From positions 124,001-188,000 of the forward strand of contig JBGCDH010000032.1 of assembly GCA_045105235.1 (NCBI GenBank): a stretch of DNA of 64,000 bases. The letters are read 5' to 3'. The translations under genes were made by a program, and so were the position numbers. Below, in pieces: positions 36,073 through 44,711 of the stretch (position 1 is its first letter; every line of letters starts with the position of its first letter). Source of the stretch: GCA-2684655 sp045105235. Its GTDB lineage: Bacteria > Planctomycetota > UBA1135 > UBA2386. Under the pieces are notes generated by a model that searched no databases, was not told the DNA's origin, and worked only from the letters and a program-made list of their open reading frames with translations.

Positions 36073-36635
36073 TGCAGGCTCTCCTTTTGCATGCCGGTTG
36101 TCAGAATGTCTGCGCCGAGCATCGTGCGCAGCTGCATCAGCGCGCGTCGCATGCGCGTCTTCGCGGTGCCGACGGGGATCGACAGGGCTTCGGCGATGCG
36201 TTCGTAGCTCTGCTCGCCGGCGACACGCAGCAGAAAGACCTGCTGGTCCTCGTCGCGGAGTCTGGCGACGGCGGCTTGCGCTTGGCCCACCGCTTCGCGC
36301 TGTTCGAGCGCTTGCGATGGAGACGTTGGGTGGGTGGGATTGGCGGTGGCCACGTGGCTTTCCTCGAGTCGTTGCTCGTCCAGGGGTTCGTGGGTCGGGC
36401 GCCGCTGTCGTTGCCGTCGGGCATCGGTTGCGGCGTTCCAGACGATGACGAACATCCATGCCGTGGGGTCGTTCGGTCGGGTGCCCTTTTGCCAGGCGCG
36501 CCAGCACTTCAAAAATGCGTCCTGCAGCACCTCGGTGACATCGGCCGTTGGCCCCAGCACGCTGCGCACGGCTCCCGCCAGGCCACGTCGGTGGGCCTGG
36601 AACAGCTCGGTCAGGACTGGTTCCGCACTGGTCAT
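36069..36635 (-). CDS. ECF-type RNA polymerase sigma factor
   Basis: 188 residues from ATG 36635. Region 2 is visible as LTELFQAHRRGLAGAVRSVL ... VTEVLQDAFLKCWRAW ... PTAWMFVIVWNAATDARR, and region 4 as LRDEDQQVFLLRVAGEQSY then ERIAEALSIPVGTAKTRMRR. These are the sigma70 r2 and r4 modules of extracytoplasmic-function factors, which read promoters in response to envelope signals when an anti-sigma partner releases them. The stop codon overlaps the start of the A2M gene (ATGA), so the A2M protein is the natural candidate partner. The longer frame reaching 37007 lacks protein-like sequence. No separate anti-sigma gene is adjacent. Confidence 0.92.
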   Translation of the reverse strand: MTSAEPVLTELFQAHRRGLAGAVRSVLGPTADVTEVLQDAFLKCWRAWQKGTRPNDPTAWMFVIVWNAATDARRQRQRRPTHEPLDEQRLEESHVATANPTHPTSPSQALEQREAVGQAQAAVARLRDEDQQVFLLRVAGEQSYERIAEALSIPVGTAKTRMRRALMQLRTMLGADILTTGMQKESLQ

Positions 36636-36655
36636 GAATGGATCGTGCTGCTGAA

Positions 36656-36680
36656 GACGCCGAAGCACGACGGGGGTTTT
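36656..36680 (-). promoter_or_regulatory. Possible ECF-type promoter upstream of the sigma gene
   Basis: Read on the minus strand, AAAACC is followed after 15 bases by CGTC, 21 bases before the sigma start codon. ECF promoters typically combine an AAC-containing -35 with a CGT-containing -10 at such spacing, and ECF factors often drive their own operon. The match is short and could be chance. Confidence 0.2.
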
Positions 36681-36739
36681 GATGCCTTTGAGATTTCTGG
36701 ACGCATCTGATGGCTTGGCAGGGCCGAAGGCGCTCGAAG

Positions 36740-37123
36740 ATGGCATCGGAGCACCCCGAAAAGACCTGCGCTCGCTGCGGCCGGCGGATCGAGTGGCGGA
36801 AGAAGTGGGCCAACTGCTGGGACGAGGTGCGCTACTGCGGGGAGCGTTGCCGCCGCCACAAGCCCGGTGCCGCCGAAGCTGCGCTGGAGCAGGTGATCCG
36901 CGACCTGCTGGCGGCTCGTGCCCAAGGCGCGACGATCTGCCCTTCCGAGGCCGCGCGGCGGTTTGCAGCGGACCAGGACGGGGAATGGCGCGAATGGATG
37001 GAGCCAACTCGCCAAGCGGCCCGACGGCTGGTCGCTGCTGGTGAGCTGGAGATCACCCAAAAGGGCCGTGTGGTCGACCCCTCGACGGCCAAGGGAGCCA
37101 TTCGGCTACGGCGGAAGTCGTAG
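36740..37123 (+). CDS. DUF2256/DUF3253 two-domain zinc-ribbon protein
   Basis: 127 residues from ATG 36740 (an upstream ATG at 36710 adds ten residues). The N-terminal third has CARCGRRIEWRKKWANCWDE and RYCGERCRRHK, the Cys-pair and WRKKW block of DUF2256. The rest (VIRDLLAARAQGATICPSEA, ADQDGEWREWMEPTRQAARR, GELEITQKGRVVDP) is DUF3253, a winged-helix-like fold. The same fusion is found in other bacteria. Cytoplasmic; zinc and nucleic-acid binding are likely but unproven. It is divergent from the sigma gene, 104 bases apart. Confidence 0.85.
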   Translation: MASEHPEKTCARCGRRIEWRKKWANCWDEVRYCGERCRRHKPGAAEAALEQVIRDLLAARAQGATICPSEAARRFAADQDGEWREWMEPTRQAARRLVAAGELEITQKGRVVDPSTAKGAIRLRRKS

Positions 37124-37184
37124 CTGCCGCGGCATCCTGGATTCCGTCGCGGCACGTTTGGCCGCGGGCTGCGCTGGGCGGCAA

Positions 37185-37526
37185 ATGCCACGCCCTCACG
37201 CGCTGTTGCTGCCCGCAGTCCTCGCAGCGTCGCTTACCGCGCCTTCCTGCACGCTCGCCAAACCGTTTGTCTGCGCGGTGACCACGCCCATCTATGCGCT
37301 AGGGAATGGCGCCGGCGGCGGCGGCGGCGGCGGATGGGGCTGCTGCCAATGCGCAGACGGCCGCGCGATCGCCATCGGGCTCTTGGCGCTCTCGGCGGTC
37401 GGCGCCGTTGGCGGCCTGATCACCGGAATCGTCAGCGATGTGAACTACCTATTTGGCGACGTGCCCGAGCCGGCCCGCAACCTGCATGACCCGTTTGCGA
37501 CCAACACCAGTGAAGGGTCGTTTTAG
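37185..37526 (+). CDS. Small secreted or membrane protein with Gly-rich loop
   Basis: 113 residues from ATG 37185. The N-terminus MPRPHALLLPAVLAASLTA is a signal peptide ending in PSC, a weak lipobox. A run of Gly residues (GNGAGGGGGGGWGCCQC) is followed by a TM helix (AIGLLALSAVGAVGGLITGI) and a hydrophilic end. The gene follows the DUF2256 protein by 61 bases on the same strand. I do not recognise the family. Confidence 0.5.
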   Translation: MPRPHALLLPAVLAASLTAPSCTLAKPFVCAVTTPIYALGNGAGGGGGGGWGCCQCADGRAIAIGLLALSAVGAVGGLITGIVSDVNYLFGDVPEPARNLHDPFATNTSEGSF

Positions 37527-37605
37527 GCACCATGGTTGAGTCTGGCGGATCTGGCTCAATCACGTGCCTGGCGCAACCACTTGCCTGGCGCAACCACGGT
37601 GCCTA
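37524..37605. repeat. Long inverted repeat with internal direct repeats between convergent genes
   Basis: TAGGCACCATGGTTG at 37524-37538 pairs with CAACCACGGTGCCTA at 37591-37605 (14 of 15). Each arm contains the stop codon of the adjacent gene. The loop carries two direct copies of TGCCTGGCGCAACCAC at 37565-37580 and 37582-37597, the second partly within the right arm. It may act as a bidirectional terminator or be a remnant of a small repetitive element. No T-run is present. Confidence 0.55.
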
Positions 37606-38007
37606 GCTCCACACAAAATCGATCGGAGCGTCGATGTCGGGATGCAGGCTTTTGTGCACCGGGCACGTGTGCGCAGCGCGCTCCAGCACCTTCTTGGCGT
37701 CGTCGTCAAACGTGCCCTGCAGCGTCATCTTGACCGGCAGCCGGCCGATGCGCCGCGGCTCGGCGTTCATGTGCTTTTCGACTTCGCCGGTTGCGCCCGT
37801 GAGGTCGATGCCGCGGCGGCGGGCGACGATGCCGAGCGTCGTCAGGATGCAGGTGACCAGCGCGGTCGCGACCAGGTCGGTGGGCGAGAAGTAGCGTCCG
37901 AGGCCTTCGTTGTCCTTCGGCGCATCGGTGTGCAGCGTGCTGTCAGATGGACCGTGGGTGGCTTTGCAGCAGAGGTCGCCCTCATAGGTGGCGGAGATCT
38001 TGACCAT
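37603..38007 (-). CDS. OsmC-family peroxiredoxin-like protein
   Basis: 134 residues. The family pattern is clear: FSPTDLVATALVTCILTTL with the first redox Cys on the central helix, then GEVEKHMNAEPRRIGRLPVK, and RAAHTCPVHKSLHPDI with the second Cys. OsmC/Ohr proteins reduce organic or fatty-acid hydroperoxides with this Cys pair. Cytoplasmic. The upstream same-strand gene ends 17 bases away, so it probably closes the transcript of the DnaJ and carboxypeptidase-regulatory genes. Whether it is OsmC or the YhfA subgroup cannot be decided by eye. Confidence 0.88.
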   Translation of the reverse strand: MVKISATYEGDLCCKATHGPSDSTLHTDAPKDNEGLGRYFSPTDLVATALVTCILTTLGIVARRRGIDLTGATGEVEKHMNAEPRRIGRLPVKMTLQGTFDDDAKKVLERAAHTCPVHKSLHPDIDAPIDFVWS

Positions 38008-38024
38008 GCGCAGAGCGTAGGCGC

Positions 38025-38945
38025 TCAGGCGGTGGCAGTCAGCGACTCGTAGGCGCGTTGGATCGACTGGAAGCGTTCGCTGGCTTCCTTTTGGGCGACC
38101 GGGCCGAGGTTGGGCTGCGCGTCGGGGTGAAACTTGCGCACCAGCTCGCGGTGCCTGCGCCGAATCTGCTCGAGGCTGGCATGGACCGGCAGGCCCAATA
38201 CGGCAAGTGCGTCGATGCGCGCGTTGGCCGGGCGTTGGGCGCGCGAACGTGCGTCCTGTGAGCGGCGGCCGCCGTCACTCTCACCGCCGCCGGTTCCGCG
38301 AGCTTGCCCCTTTAGGTGCTGCGCGCGCGCCAGGTGAAACAGCATGCGCGCGCGCGGTGCGGTGATGCCGAGTCCGCGCGCCACGTCCTGAAGCGCCGCA
38401 TGTTCATCGGTGCGGAACTTGCCGTCCGCAAACGTAACCAGCGTGCACCAGCAGAAGATCGTGTCGAGCTCGGGTTCGTCCAGTCCGGCGGCGATGCGCG
38501 CGGCGAGCCCGATGCGGTCTTCGATCGCCAGCGGCTGCATCTCCCATGTTCGGATTTCGTTGGCGTCGACCGGATCCATGAACCGCTCGAGCAAAAAGTG
38601 GCGCACGACTTCGCGTTCGCTCTGGCTCATCGGGCCATCCGACTCGGCGACCGCAACCAGGAGATAGAAGAGGCGGCGCGGCAGCGAGGCGCGGGCGAAG
38701 GTGTTGCTTGCCGCGTCGCTCCAGGTTTTACGGGTGCGGGCCTGATACCCGAGCAGCCGGGTGATCGGCCCCACGGCGGTGTAGGCGACGTAGAAGCCAA
38801 TGCCGCCGAGCAGCAGCGAGCTGAGGCCGGTGGGGTCCTTGATGTGCAGAACGCGGGGCAGCAGGCCGAGGCCACCGGCCAGCAGCATGGCGATGCCGAG
38901 TGCGAAGCGCCTCACCCAGTATTGCAGCGTCGAGCGGTCGGCCAT
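38025..38945 (-). CDS. Membrane-anchored TerB-DnaJ protein (DjlA-like)
   Basis: 306 residues. Two hydrophobic segments near residues 14-30 and 43-62 anchor it. A TerB-like helical domain follows (LFYLLVAVAESDGPMSQSER, then FADGKFRTDEHAALQDVARG). The C-terminus is a J-domain (DALAVLGLPVHASLEQIRRR, then ELVRKFHPDAQPNL) with an intact HPD. DjlA of E. coli has the same TM-TerB-J order and stimulates DnaK at the inner membrane. It is flanked on the same strand by the OsmC gene (17 bases) and the large regulatory-domain gene (34 bases). Confidence 0.85.
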   Translation of the reverse strand: MADRSTLQYWVRRFALGIAMLLAGGLGLLPRVLHIKDPTGLSSLLLGGIGFYVAYTAVGPITRLLGYQARTRKTWSDAASNTFARASLPRRLFYLLVAVAESDGPMSQSEREVVRHFLLERFMDPVDANEIRTWEMQPLAIEDRIGLAARIAAGLDEPELDTIFCWCTLVTFADGKFRTDEHAALQDVARGLGITAPRARMLFHLARAQHLKGQARGTGGGESDGGRRSQDARSRAQRPANARIDALAVLGLPVHASLEQIRRRHRELVRKFHPDAQPNLGPVAQKEASERFQSIQRAYESLTATA

Positions 38946-38979
38946 GGTCGGTCGCGCACCGTATCATCTACGCACAGAA

Positions 38980-41900
38980 TCATCGCGGAGCTTCGACGAT
39001 GATCGTCTGCGGACTCGTACCACCGATCGTGCGCTGCTCGATCACGGTGCCGCAGCTCGGGTGCTCAAGGCGAAGCTTCCAGCTGCCGGGGCCGAGCTTG
39101 CCGAGGTCAAAGCTACCGTCTGCCTGCAGCGTGCGGACGAGCAGCAGCGCCGGCAGCCAGGGGCCGTTGCCGCAGCGAGCCGAGATGTTCGCGCCGCGTA
39201 GGGTCGTGCCGTTTGGGGAGACCAGGCGAAGGGTCGTAGGTGCGCCATTGCCGAGCGCGACCGCAAACGGCGTGTTGCGGTCGATGGCGAGCTGTTGGGC
39301 ATCGCTGACGCCGGGTGCAAAGCCGGCCGCGCGCGCCACGATGCGCGCGTTGCCGCTCGTCATGCCGCCAAACCACGCTTTGCCGCTCGAGTCGGTCGAG
39401 GCCAGCCCGAGCGCTCCGAGCGGTCGACCGGTTGCGTCGACGCACAGCGCCATCGCGCCCCCGAGCGGCTGTCCGGTGGCGGCCGAAGTCACGGTGACCG
39501 AAGCACCGGCCGCTGGGCGTGCGCGCAGGACGAGTTCGTCGTTTTTGGTGCCGCTCTGCACCTCGATGCCGGCAAGCCGTGAGGCGCTCGCCGCGCTGCC
39601 GCTGCGGAGTGCATCGTTGGCGACGACCGTGTAGGTGCCGTCCGCCAAGCCCGAAAACTCGAACGCGCCGGTGTCGTCCGTCAGGCTGATGCCGATCGGG
39701 TCGTCACGCTCGCCGTGGTCGTCGTGGTGCAGTCGGACGATGGCGCGCTGCAGCGGTTCGCCGGTGTCGTCATCGATGACGCGGCCCGCCAGGCCACCGC
39801 CGGGCAGTTCGATGTTGGTGCGGTGGCGGTCGACGCCGCTCGGGTATTCCTGCACGGTCGCGGCGCCAACCGGCGTCATCGTCATGCCCGAGCGCACCTG
39901 CAGGCGGTGACGTCCCGGCTGGACATGGCCGAAGGTTGCGCTGCCGTCGCTGAGCATAGCGATGCGAAGCGTGCCGTCTTCGAGCGACGTCGCTTCGACG
40001 AGGCCGGCTTCGAGTCTCCGAGCGCCGCCGATCGAAACCGTCACGGTCCACTGTGTCGACGTTGTCAGGTCGGCGACTTCGAGCACGACTTCGGCTTCTT
40101 CGCCGCTGCGCACGCGGCAGCGTTCGGATACGACGCTGTCCGTCAGCGTGCGGATCATGTCGCCGAGCTTGGAGCTTTCCCCCGAACGCCAAGAGGAGCC
40201 GCCCTGCTGCCCGAGCGACTGCATGATCGCGTTGGGCATGGCCTGGACCTGGTAGGAGCCGGGGTCGAGATTGCTCACCTCGAACTCGCCGGTCTCTGAG
40301 ACATCCGCCGTGCGCGAAAACTGTGTCGCTTCGTGCTGAACCAGCACCAAGAAGTCATCGAACACCTGCCCGGGGCCGAGCTGCATGCTGCCGCGGATCG
40401 TGCCGCCGTGGTCGAGCTCGATGATGACGTTGTCGCGCTGGTCACCGGCGGCGAGACGAAGCCGCTCGCTTCGGCCGCTGGCATAGCCGTCGGCCGTGGC
40501 AAACAGCTGCAGGCGCCCCTCGGGCATCGGTGCCAGCACAAACCGCCCGTCGGCGTCGCTGTAGGTGCTGGTGCCGCCGCCGCTCATCATCGACATCATC
40601 GGGTTGTCGGCGAGGCCGCCGCGCCGACGACGCACCATGGCGTTGGCAACCGGCTGGCCGCTGGAGTCCTGCACGATGCCGGCGATGCTGGCCGCGCGCT
40701 GCAGTTCGAACCTGCCCGCGTCCAGGTCGCCTGCTTCTGGCACCTTGATCTTGCGTTCAAAAGCGGCGAAGCCGACGGCTTCGATGCGCACGGTGTAGGA
40801 GTCGGCCACGACGCCGGGGAACGCAAACGTGCCGTTTCCGCCGCCGCCGCTGCCGCTGCCAGCGGAGACGTGGACCTCCGCGACCGGCATCTGCAGCACC
40901 AGAAACGAAGTGCGCACGAGGCGGGCATGGAACTCGGGGATCGGGGTGCCGTCGGCCTTCGCGACGACCACGCCGTGCACTCTGGCGAGGGCCCCGAGCT
41001 GGATGTCGAGCGTTTTGTCGCCCATGCGGACGCCGCGCGCGAGCGCCGGGGCGTGTTGATCGTGAGCGGCCACGACGAGAAAGGTGCCGTCGTCCTGCAG
41101 GCCCGTTAGGCGAAAGCGACCGTCGGCATCGGTGCGAGCGCCGTCCTTGGTAACGCCGCGCAGATGGTCCGAGCCGAGCTGGTCGGCGAGGTCACCCATC
41201 AGCGGCAAGGACTCGCTTGGGTGGTGGGCAACGCGTGCGTCGGCGAGCGGCTTACCGTCCGAGTCACGCACGGTGCCGCTGACGAAGCCGCCTTCGCGAA
41301 GCACAAACCGGACCGAGTTCGGCTCAACGCCTTCGGGCTCGCTTGCTTTGTTTGGCGTCGACTCGCGGCTGCGCAGAGCGGTCTCCTGACGTTCGGTTGT
41401 CAGCTGATGTGCGCTGGCTGCAAGGGCGTACCGGCCATCGCTGAGGCTGTCGAAGCGGCACGTGCCATCGGCCGCGGTGCGACGGCTGTGTGCCTGCGTT
41501 TGGCCCATGATCGATTGGCTACCGTCGAGTCGGCGGGCGCGCACGAGGGCGCCTTCGATCGGGGCGCCGGATTCGTCGACGACGACGGCCCGAAGCTGCG
41601 CAGCGCGGTTGCAGTTGAGCACGACATCGCGCCGTTCGCCGGCCGCGAGGGCCGGCTGGCGGCTTATGCCGGCAACGCCCGGGCCCGCGGCGCGCAGCGT
41701 CCAGGGGGCGCCGACTGCTACCGCACGAAAGGTGAACGTGCCGTCCGGGGTTGGCGTAGCGGCGGGGCGCGTCGCCGACAGTACGGCTGCGATCATGGCG
41801 CGCGGATCGCGCACGGCGGACATCGGATCGGGTTCGAGCTGTATGTGGACCTTGTCGACGGCGCTGCGCTCGGCTCCCATCAGGCGGCCGCGAACCATTG

Positions 41901-42525
41901 CGCCGAGCAGCGGCGAAAGCACGATGCTGTGCGTGCGCGTCGCGCTGGCCGATCCTTGCGAGTCGACTGGGTCACGTGCCGGCAGGTGCACCGCGGTCGG
42001 CGTCGGCAAGACGTAGTAGTCGTGGTCGATGGTCAGCCGCAGGTGGCGATGTTGTGTGCGGAGTTCAAAGCTGCCGTCCGCTGCGGCGACATCGGCAGCC
42101 GCGATCGGCTCGCCGTCGAGCACGAACGCGGGCTGTGGTGGGCCGGGGCCATTGCTCATGTTGGGCATCAGGCCGTCGCGATCGCCGGGCTTGCCGCGAA
42201 AGGCCAGCACGCGCATGCCGTGTTGTTCGGGCATGCGAGGATCGCGAAGAACGGAGCCCGTGACGACGTAGGAGCCGGAGCCTTCGCGGCTGTTCGTTTG
42301 CGAGCTGGCAACCGCATTCTCGCGGTCTGCTGCGAGGACTTCGTCCGCTGTCGAAGCGTTGGCAGCGGCCGAGCTTTCGGTCTGCTGGAGCGCGGCGCCC
42401 GTTCGCTCCGCGCCGCCGTTTGCCGGGGCGAGGGTTGGCTCAACGGTGGTGCGATTCCAGAGCCACAGAGCGGCAGCTAGCAGCACAAGGATCGCAACCA
42501 GCCATTTTCCAGTGCGTTGGGGCAT
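38980..42525 (-). CDS. Large membrane-anchored carboxypeptidase-regulatory-like domain protein
   Basis: 1181 residues. One N-terminal TM helix (WLVAILVLLAAALWLW) is followed by about 1100 residues of repeated Ig-like CarboxypepD_reg modules. The repeats show the usual pattern of V-x-G-x-V followed by G-x-P-x-x-A and later DG-x-F: for example GFVSGTVRDSDGKPLADARV with DADGRFRLTGL, ASIAGIVQDSSGQPVANAMV with DADGRFVLAP, and GGLAGRVIDDDTGEPLQRAI with DTGAFEFSGL. No peptidase domain. Likely an envelope structural or adhesive protein. The gene at 46388 encodes a shorter relative. Confidence 0.82.
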   Translation of the reverse strand: MPQRTGKWLVAILVLLAAALWLWNRTTVEPTLAPANGGAERTGAALQQTESSAAANASTADEVLAADRENAVASSQTNSREGSGSYVVTGSVLRDPRMPEQHGMRVLAFRGKPGDRDGLMPNMSNGPGPPQPAFVLDGEPIAAADVAAADGSFELRTQHRHLRLTIDHDYYVLPTPTAVHLPARDPVDSQGSASATRTHSIVLSPLLGAMVRGRLMGAERSAVDKVHIQLEPDPMSAVRDPRAMIAAVLSATRPAATPTPDGTFTFRAVAVGAPWTLRAAGPGVAGISRQPALAAGERRDVVLNCNRAAQLRAVVVDESGAPIEGALVRARRLDGSQSIMGQTQAHSRRTAADGTCRFDSLSDGRYALAASAHQLTTERQETALRSRESTPNKASEPEGVEPNSVRFVLREGGFVSGTVRDSDGKPLADARVAHHPSESLPLMGDLADQLGSDHLRGVTKDGARTDADGRFRLTGLQDDGTFLVVAAHDQHAPALARGVRMGDKTLDIQLGALARVHGVVVAKADGTPIPEFHARLVRTSFLVLQMPVAEVHVSAGSGSGGGGNGTFAFPGVVADSYTVRIEAVGFAAFERKIKVPEAGDLDAGRFELQRAASIAGIVQDSSGQPVANAMVRRRRGGLADNPMMSMMSGGGTSTYSDADGRFVLAPMPEGRLQLFATADGYASGRSERLRLAAGDQRDNVIIELDHGGTIRGSMQLGPGQVFDDFLVLVQHEATQFSRTADVSETGEFEVSNLDPGSYQVQAMPNAIMQSLGQQGGSSWRSGESSKLGDMIRTLTDSVVSERCRVRSGEEAEVVLEVADLTTSTQWTVTVSIGGARRLEAGLVEATSLEDGTLRIAMLSDGSATFGHVQPGRHRLQVRSGMTMTPVGAATVQEYPSGVDRHRTNIELPGGGLAGRVIDDDTGEPLQRAIVRLHHDDHGERDDPIGISLTDDTGAFEFSGLADGTYTVVANDALRSGSAASASRLAGIEVQSGTKNDELVLRARPAAGASVTVTSAATGQPLGGAMALCVDATGRPLGALGLASTDSSGKAWFGGMTSGNARIVARAAGFAPGVSDAQQLAIDRNTPFAVALGNGAPTTLRLVSPNGTTLRGANISARCGNGPWLPALLLVRTLQADGSFDLGKLGPGSWKLRLEHPSCGTVIEQRTIGGTSPQTIIVEAPR

Positions 42526-42680
42526 GACCGACAGTGTAGCCGTCCGGCGTTGACGACTTTCGCGGCGAACCGATGCTGTTTGCGACCGCTAGTGCAGTGC
42601 ATCTGGTAGACGGGGTATTTATCCGGGATGCGAGGGCGTTCGTCGCAAGGCGCTGCGACCCCGATGTCGGATGCACGACA

Positions 42681-43538
42681 CTAGCGCCGCCGCGCGACAA
42701 ACAGGCTGCCGATGACAAGCGCCATGCCCGCGATGCTCCAGATGCCGGGGAGATCGCCAAAGAACACTGCGCCAAACAGCACGCCGAACGCGACCTGCAG
42801 GTAGCCGACCGAAATGGCGCGTCCGGCCGGTTCGCGTGCAAGCCCTTTGGTCAGAGCGATCTGCGCAATCTGTGTCACGACGCCGACGGCGATCAGCTGG
42901 AGCCAGCCGATCGCGTCTGGCCAAACCCATTGCGGCAGCGCAAACGGCAGGCTGACCGGGATCGTGACCAGGGGGAAGTACATCACGACGCGTAGCGTTG
43001 GCTCGGTCGTGCCGAGGCGGCGCACAGCGACGTAGGCAAGCGATGCGAATAGAGCGCCCGCGACGCCCGTCAGAACATAGAGCCACGCGTCCTGGGGCTC
43101 GGTTGCGCCGGCGCTTGCAGCCTGGCCCTCGGCTGTGCCGAACAGCGCGGCCGGCTGGGCAATCAGCAGCACGCCGGCAAATGCCAGGGCCATGCCGAGC
43201 AGGACGCGCGACTCGAGCCTTTCGCCAATCCAGATCGCGGCCACGACGGCGGTCAGCACCGGCGAGACCTGGTGGATCACGGTCGCTTCGGCGAGCGGCA
43301 GGTGGTTGACAGCGGCGTAGAAGCACATCAGGCCGGCAGAGCCAAACACACCGCGCATCAGCAGTAGCCCCGTGCGCTGTCCAAACGGATGGATGCGGGC
43401 GCGCCACAGCAGGGCGGCGCTGAGCGCAAGGGTCACGATGGCGCGCGCCAACACGATCTGCATGGTCGGCAGGCCGCGCGCGAAGCACAGCTTGACGAGC
43501 AGCGCCATGACCGCGAACCAAAACGCGGCCTGCACCAT
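42681..43538 (-). CDS. EamA-family (DMT superfamily) transporter
   Basis: 285 residues from ATG 43538, the usual length for ten-TM EamA proteins. A TTG at 43619 overlapping the upstream stop (TTGA) could add 27 disordered residues. The two EamA repeats are visible: the first from MVQAAFWFAVMALLVKLCFA through FYAAVNHLPLAEATVIHQ, with IWIGERLESRVLLG at its end; the second from WLYVLTGVAGALFASLAYVA through FGVLFGAVFFGDLP. Such transporters export amino acids, purines or other metabolites. The substrate is not predictable. It is probably co-transcribed with the upstream lipoprotein gene. Confidence 0.88.
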   Translation of the reverse strand: MVQAAFWFAVMALLVKLCFARGLPTMQIVLARAIVTLALSAALLWRARIHPFGQRTGLLLMRGVFGSAGLMCFYAAVNHLPLAEATVIHQVSPVLTAVVAAIWIGERLESRVLLGMALAFAGVLLIAQPAALFGTAEGQAASAGATEPQDAWLYVLTGVAGALFASLAYVAVRRLGTTEPTLRVVMYFPLVTIPVSLPFALPQWVWPDAIGWLQLIAVGVVTQIAQIALTKGLAREPAGRAISVGYLQVAFGVLFGAVFFGDLPGIWSIAGMALVIGSLFVARRR

Positions 43539-43615
43539 ATAGACGAGGCCACCGCCGGCGGTTGGGCGGGCGTCTGGTTTTGCTGCGGTTGGTTGGCTTG
43601 CGGAGGGCGAAGCGC

Positions 43616-44665
43616 TCAAGGTCGGAACTGCATCGCCTTGCAGAAGGCGTCGTGCTGCAGCCGCGCCGGGCTCGGTGCTTTCCCGTCGTTTGCTTCGCCC
43701 GCGAGGCAGGTCAGCATGGCGCCTCCTTCGGGCAGCAGGGCCTTGGCCTGCTCCGCCATGGTTCTGCCGAGCGCCTCCGGACTGCAGCCGATGTGGCAGC
43801 ATTCGTGGCCATCAACGAGCAGCGGATCGATGACGATCACGGGCACGGCATCGCCTTCGGCGCGCGTGGCAACTGCGAGCACCGCTTTGGTTGTGGTGGG
43901 ATTGCTCGTGACGAGCAGCAGGGCATTGACGCCGCGCTTGCACAGATCACCAGCGACTTCGGCGGGGGCTGCTTCGGCGCTCGCTCCCGGCGCAGCAGGT
44001 GGCGTTGGCGGCGCGAGCTGAAGCTGTGGGTAGGAGTCGATGGCCGCCCGGATCTCGTTGGCGAGCCGCGTCGAAGACGGTGCGTCGGTCGGGCCGTCGA
44101 ACACGAGCGCAACGCCAAACGAGATGTCGACTTCGAGGTTGGGGTCGAGATGCTGGCGATTGCCAGCGCGCAGCATGGCGAGGTAGGCGTCGCCTGGCGC
44201 GAGCCGCACCTGGCCGCCGGCAGCGCGGTTTGCGGGCGTCAGCAGGCGAGGGCCGAGTTCGATACGCTTGCTCGGAATCTCCACGCCGTTGCAGGCGAGC
44301 AGCGCGAGTTCGACCGCGTCGCGGGCCCCGCTGGTCGCGACGATGGTGCAGTCGCCGATGATGCGTTCGCCGCCGGCTTCGGGCTCGGGCTCCGGGCCAA
44401 TGCAGAGAACGAAGGGTCGCGGGCTGCGTTCGGCGCCGTCGACGGTCTCGACGACCGCGGCAGTGCGCTGGTCAAAGGCGACCACCATCGAAGCCGTGGC
44501 GTGCTTGTCGACCGCGGCGCTGAGCGTGCGTGGCGAGCACTGACCGATGACACGATACTTGCCCGATTCATCCTGCATGACGGGAGTGTCCGAGCCGCCA
44601 CAGGCCGCGGCAACGGCGAGTAGCGGCAGGCTTGTGACCAGCGTGAAGCGTTGGCGTGGCGTCAT
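43616..44665 (-). CDS. Periplasmic-binding-protein-like lipoprotein (type I fold)
   Basis: 349 residues from ATG 44665, giving a signal with lipobox (LLAVAAACGGSD). The body has the layout of sugar-binding ABC proteins of the RbsB type: YRVIGQCSPRTLSAAVD, ASMVVAFDQRTAAVVET, LEVDISFGVALVFDGP, a helix LANEIRAAIDSYPQL, and NALLLVTSNPTTTKAVLAVA. No ABC permease or ATPase gene is adjacent. It contains several Cys residues unusual for the family (DGHECCHIGCSP). It may be a ligand sensor or an orphan binding protein. Moderate confidence in the fold only. Confidence 0.55.
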   Translation of the reverse strand: MTPRQRFTLVTSLPLLAVAAACGGSDTPVMQDESGKYRVIGQCSPRTLSAAVDKHATASMVVAFDQRTAAVVETVDGAERSPRPFVLCIGPEPEPEAGGERIIGDCTIVATSGARDAVELALLACNGVEIPSKRIELGPRLLTPANRAAGGQVRLAPGDAYLAMLRAGNRQHLDPNLEVDISFGVALVFDGPTDAPSSTRLANEIRAAIDSYPQLQLAPPTPPAAPGASAEAAPAEVAGDLCKRGVNALLLVTSNPTTTKAVLAVATRAEGDAVPVIVIDPLLVDGHECCHIGCSPEALGRTMAEQAKALLPEGGAMLTCLAGEANDGKAPSPARLQHDAFCKAMQFRP

Positions 44666-44711
44666 CTTCTCTGAATGATGGCAGGCGTCCGGGCACGGCG
44701 CCAGCGCGCAG

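Noticed and set aside
36073..36813. An N-terminal extension of the A2M gene through the sigma gene
   Set aside because: It would run out of frame through a well-supported sigma factor and is Arg/Pro-rich noise; the ATG at 36072 begins the plausible protein.
41164..42480. A 438-codon plus-strand frame opposite the large regulatory-domain gene
   Set aside because: Residue composition is typical of antisense GC-rich frames; no motif.
42590..42660. A tRNA-like stretch with a D-arm-like AGTGCAGTGCATCTGGTAGAC
   Set aside because: No consistent acceptor or anticodon stem can be formed around it.
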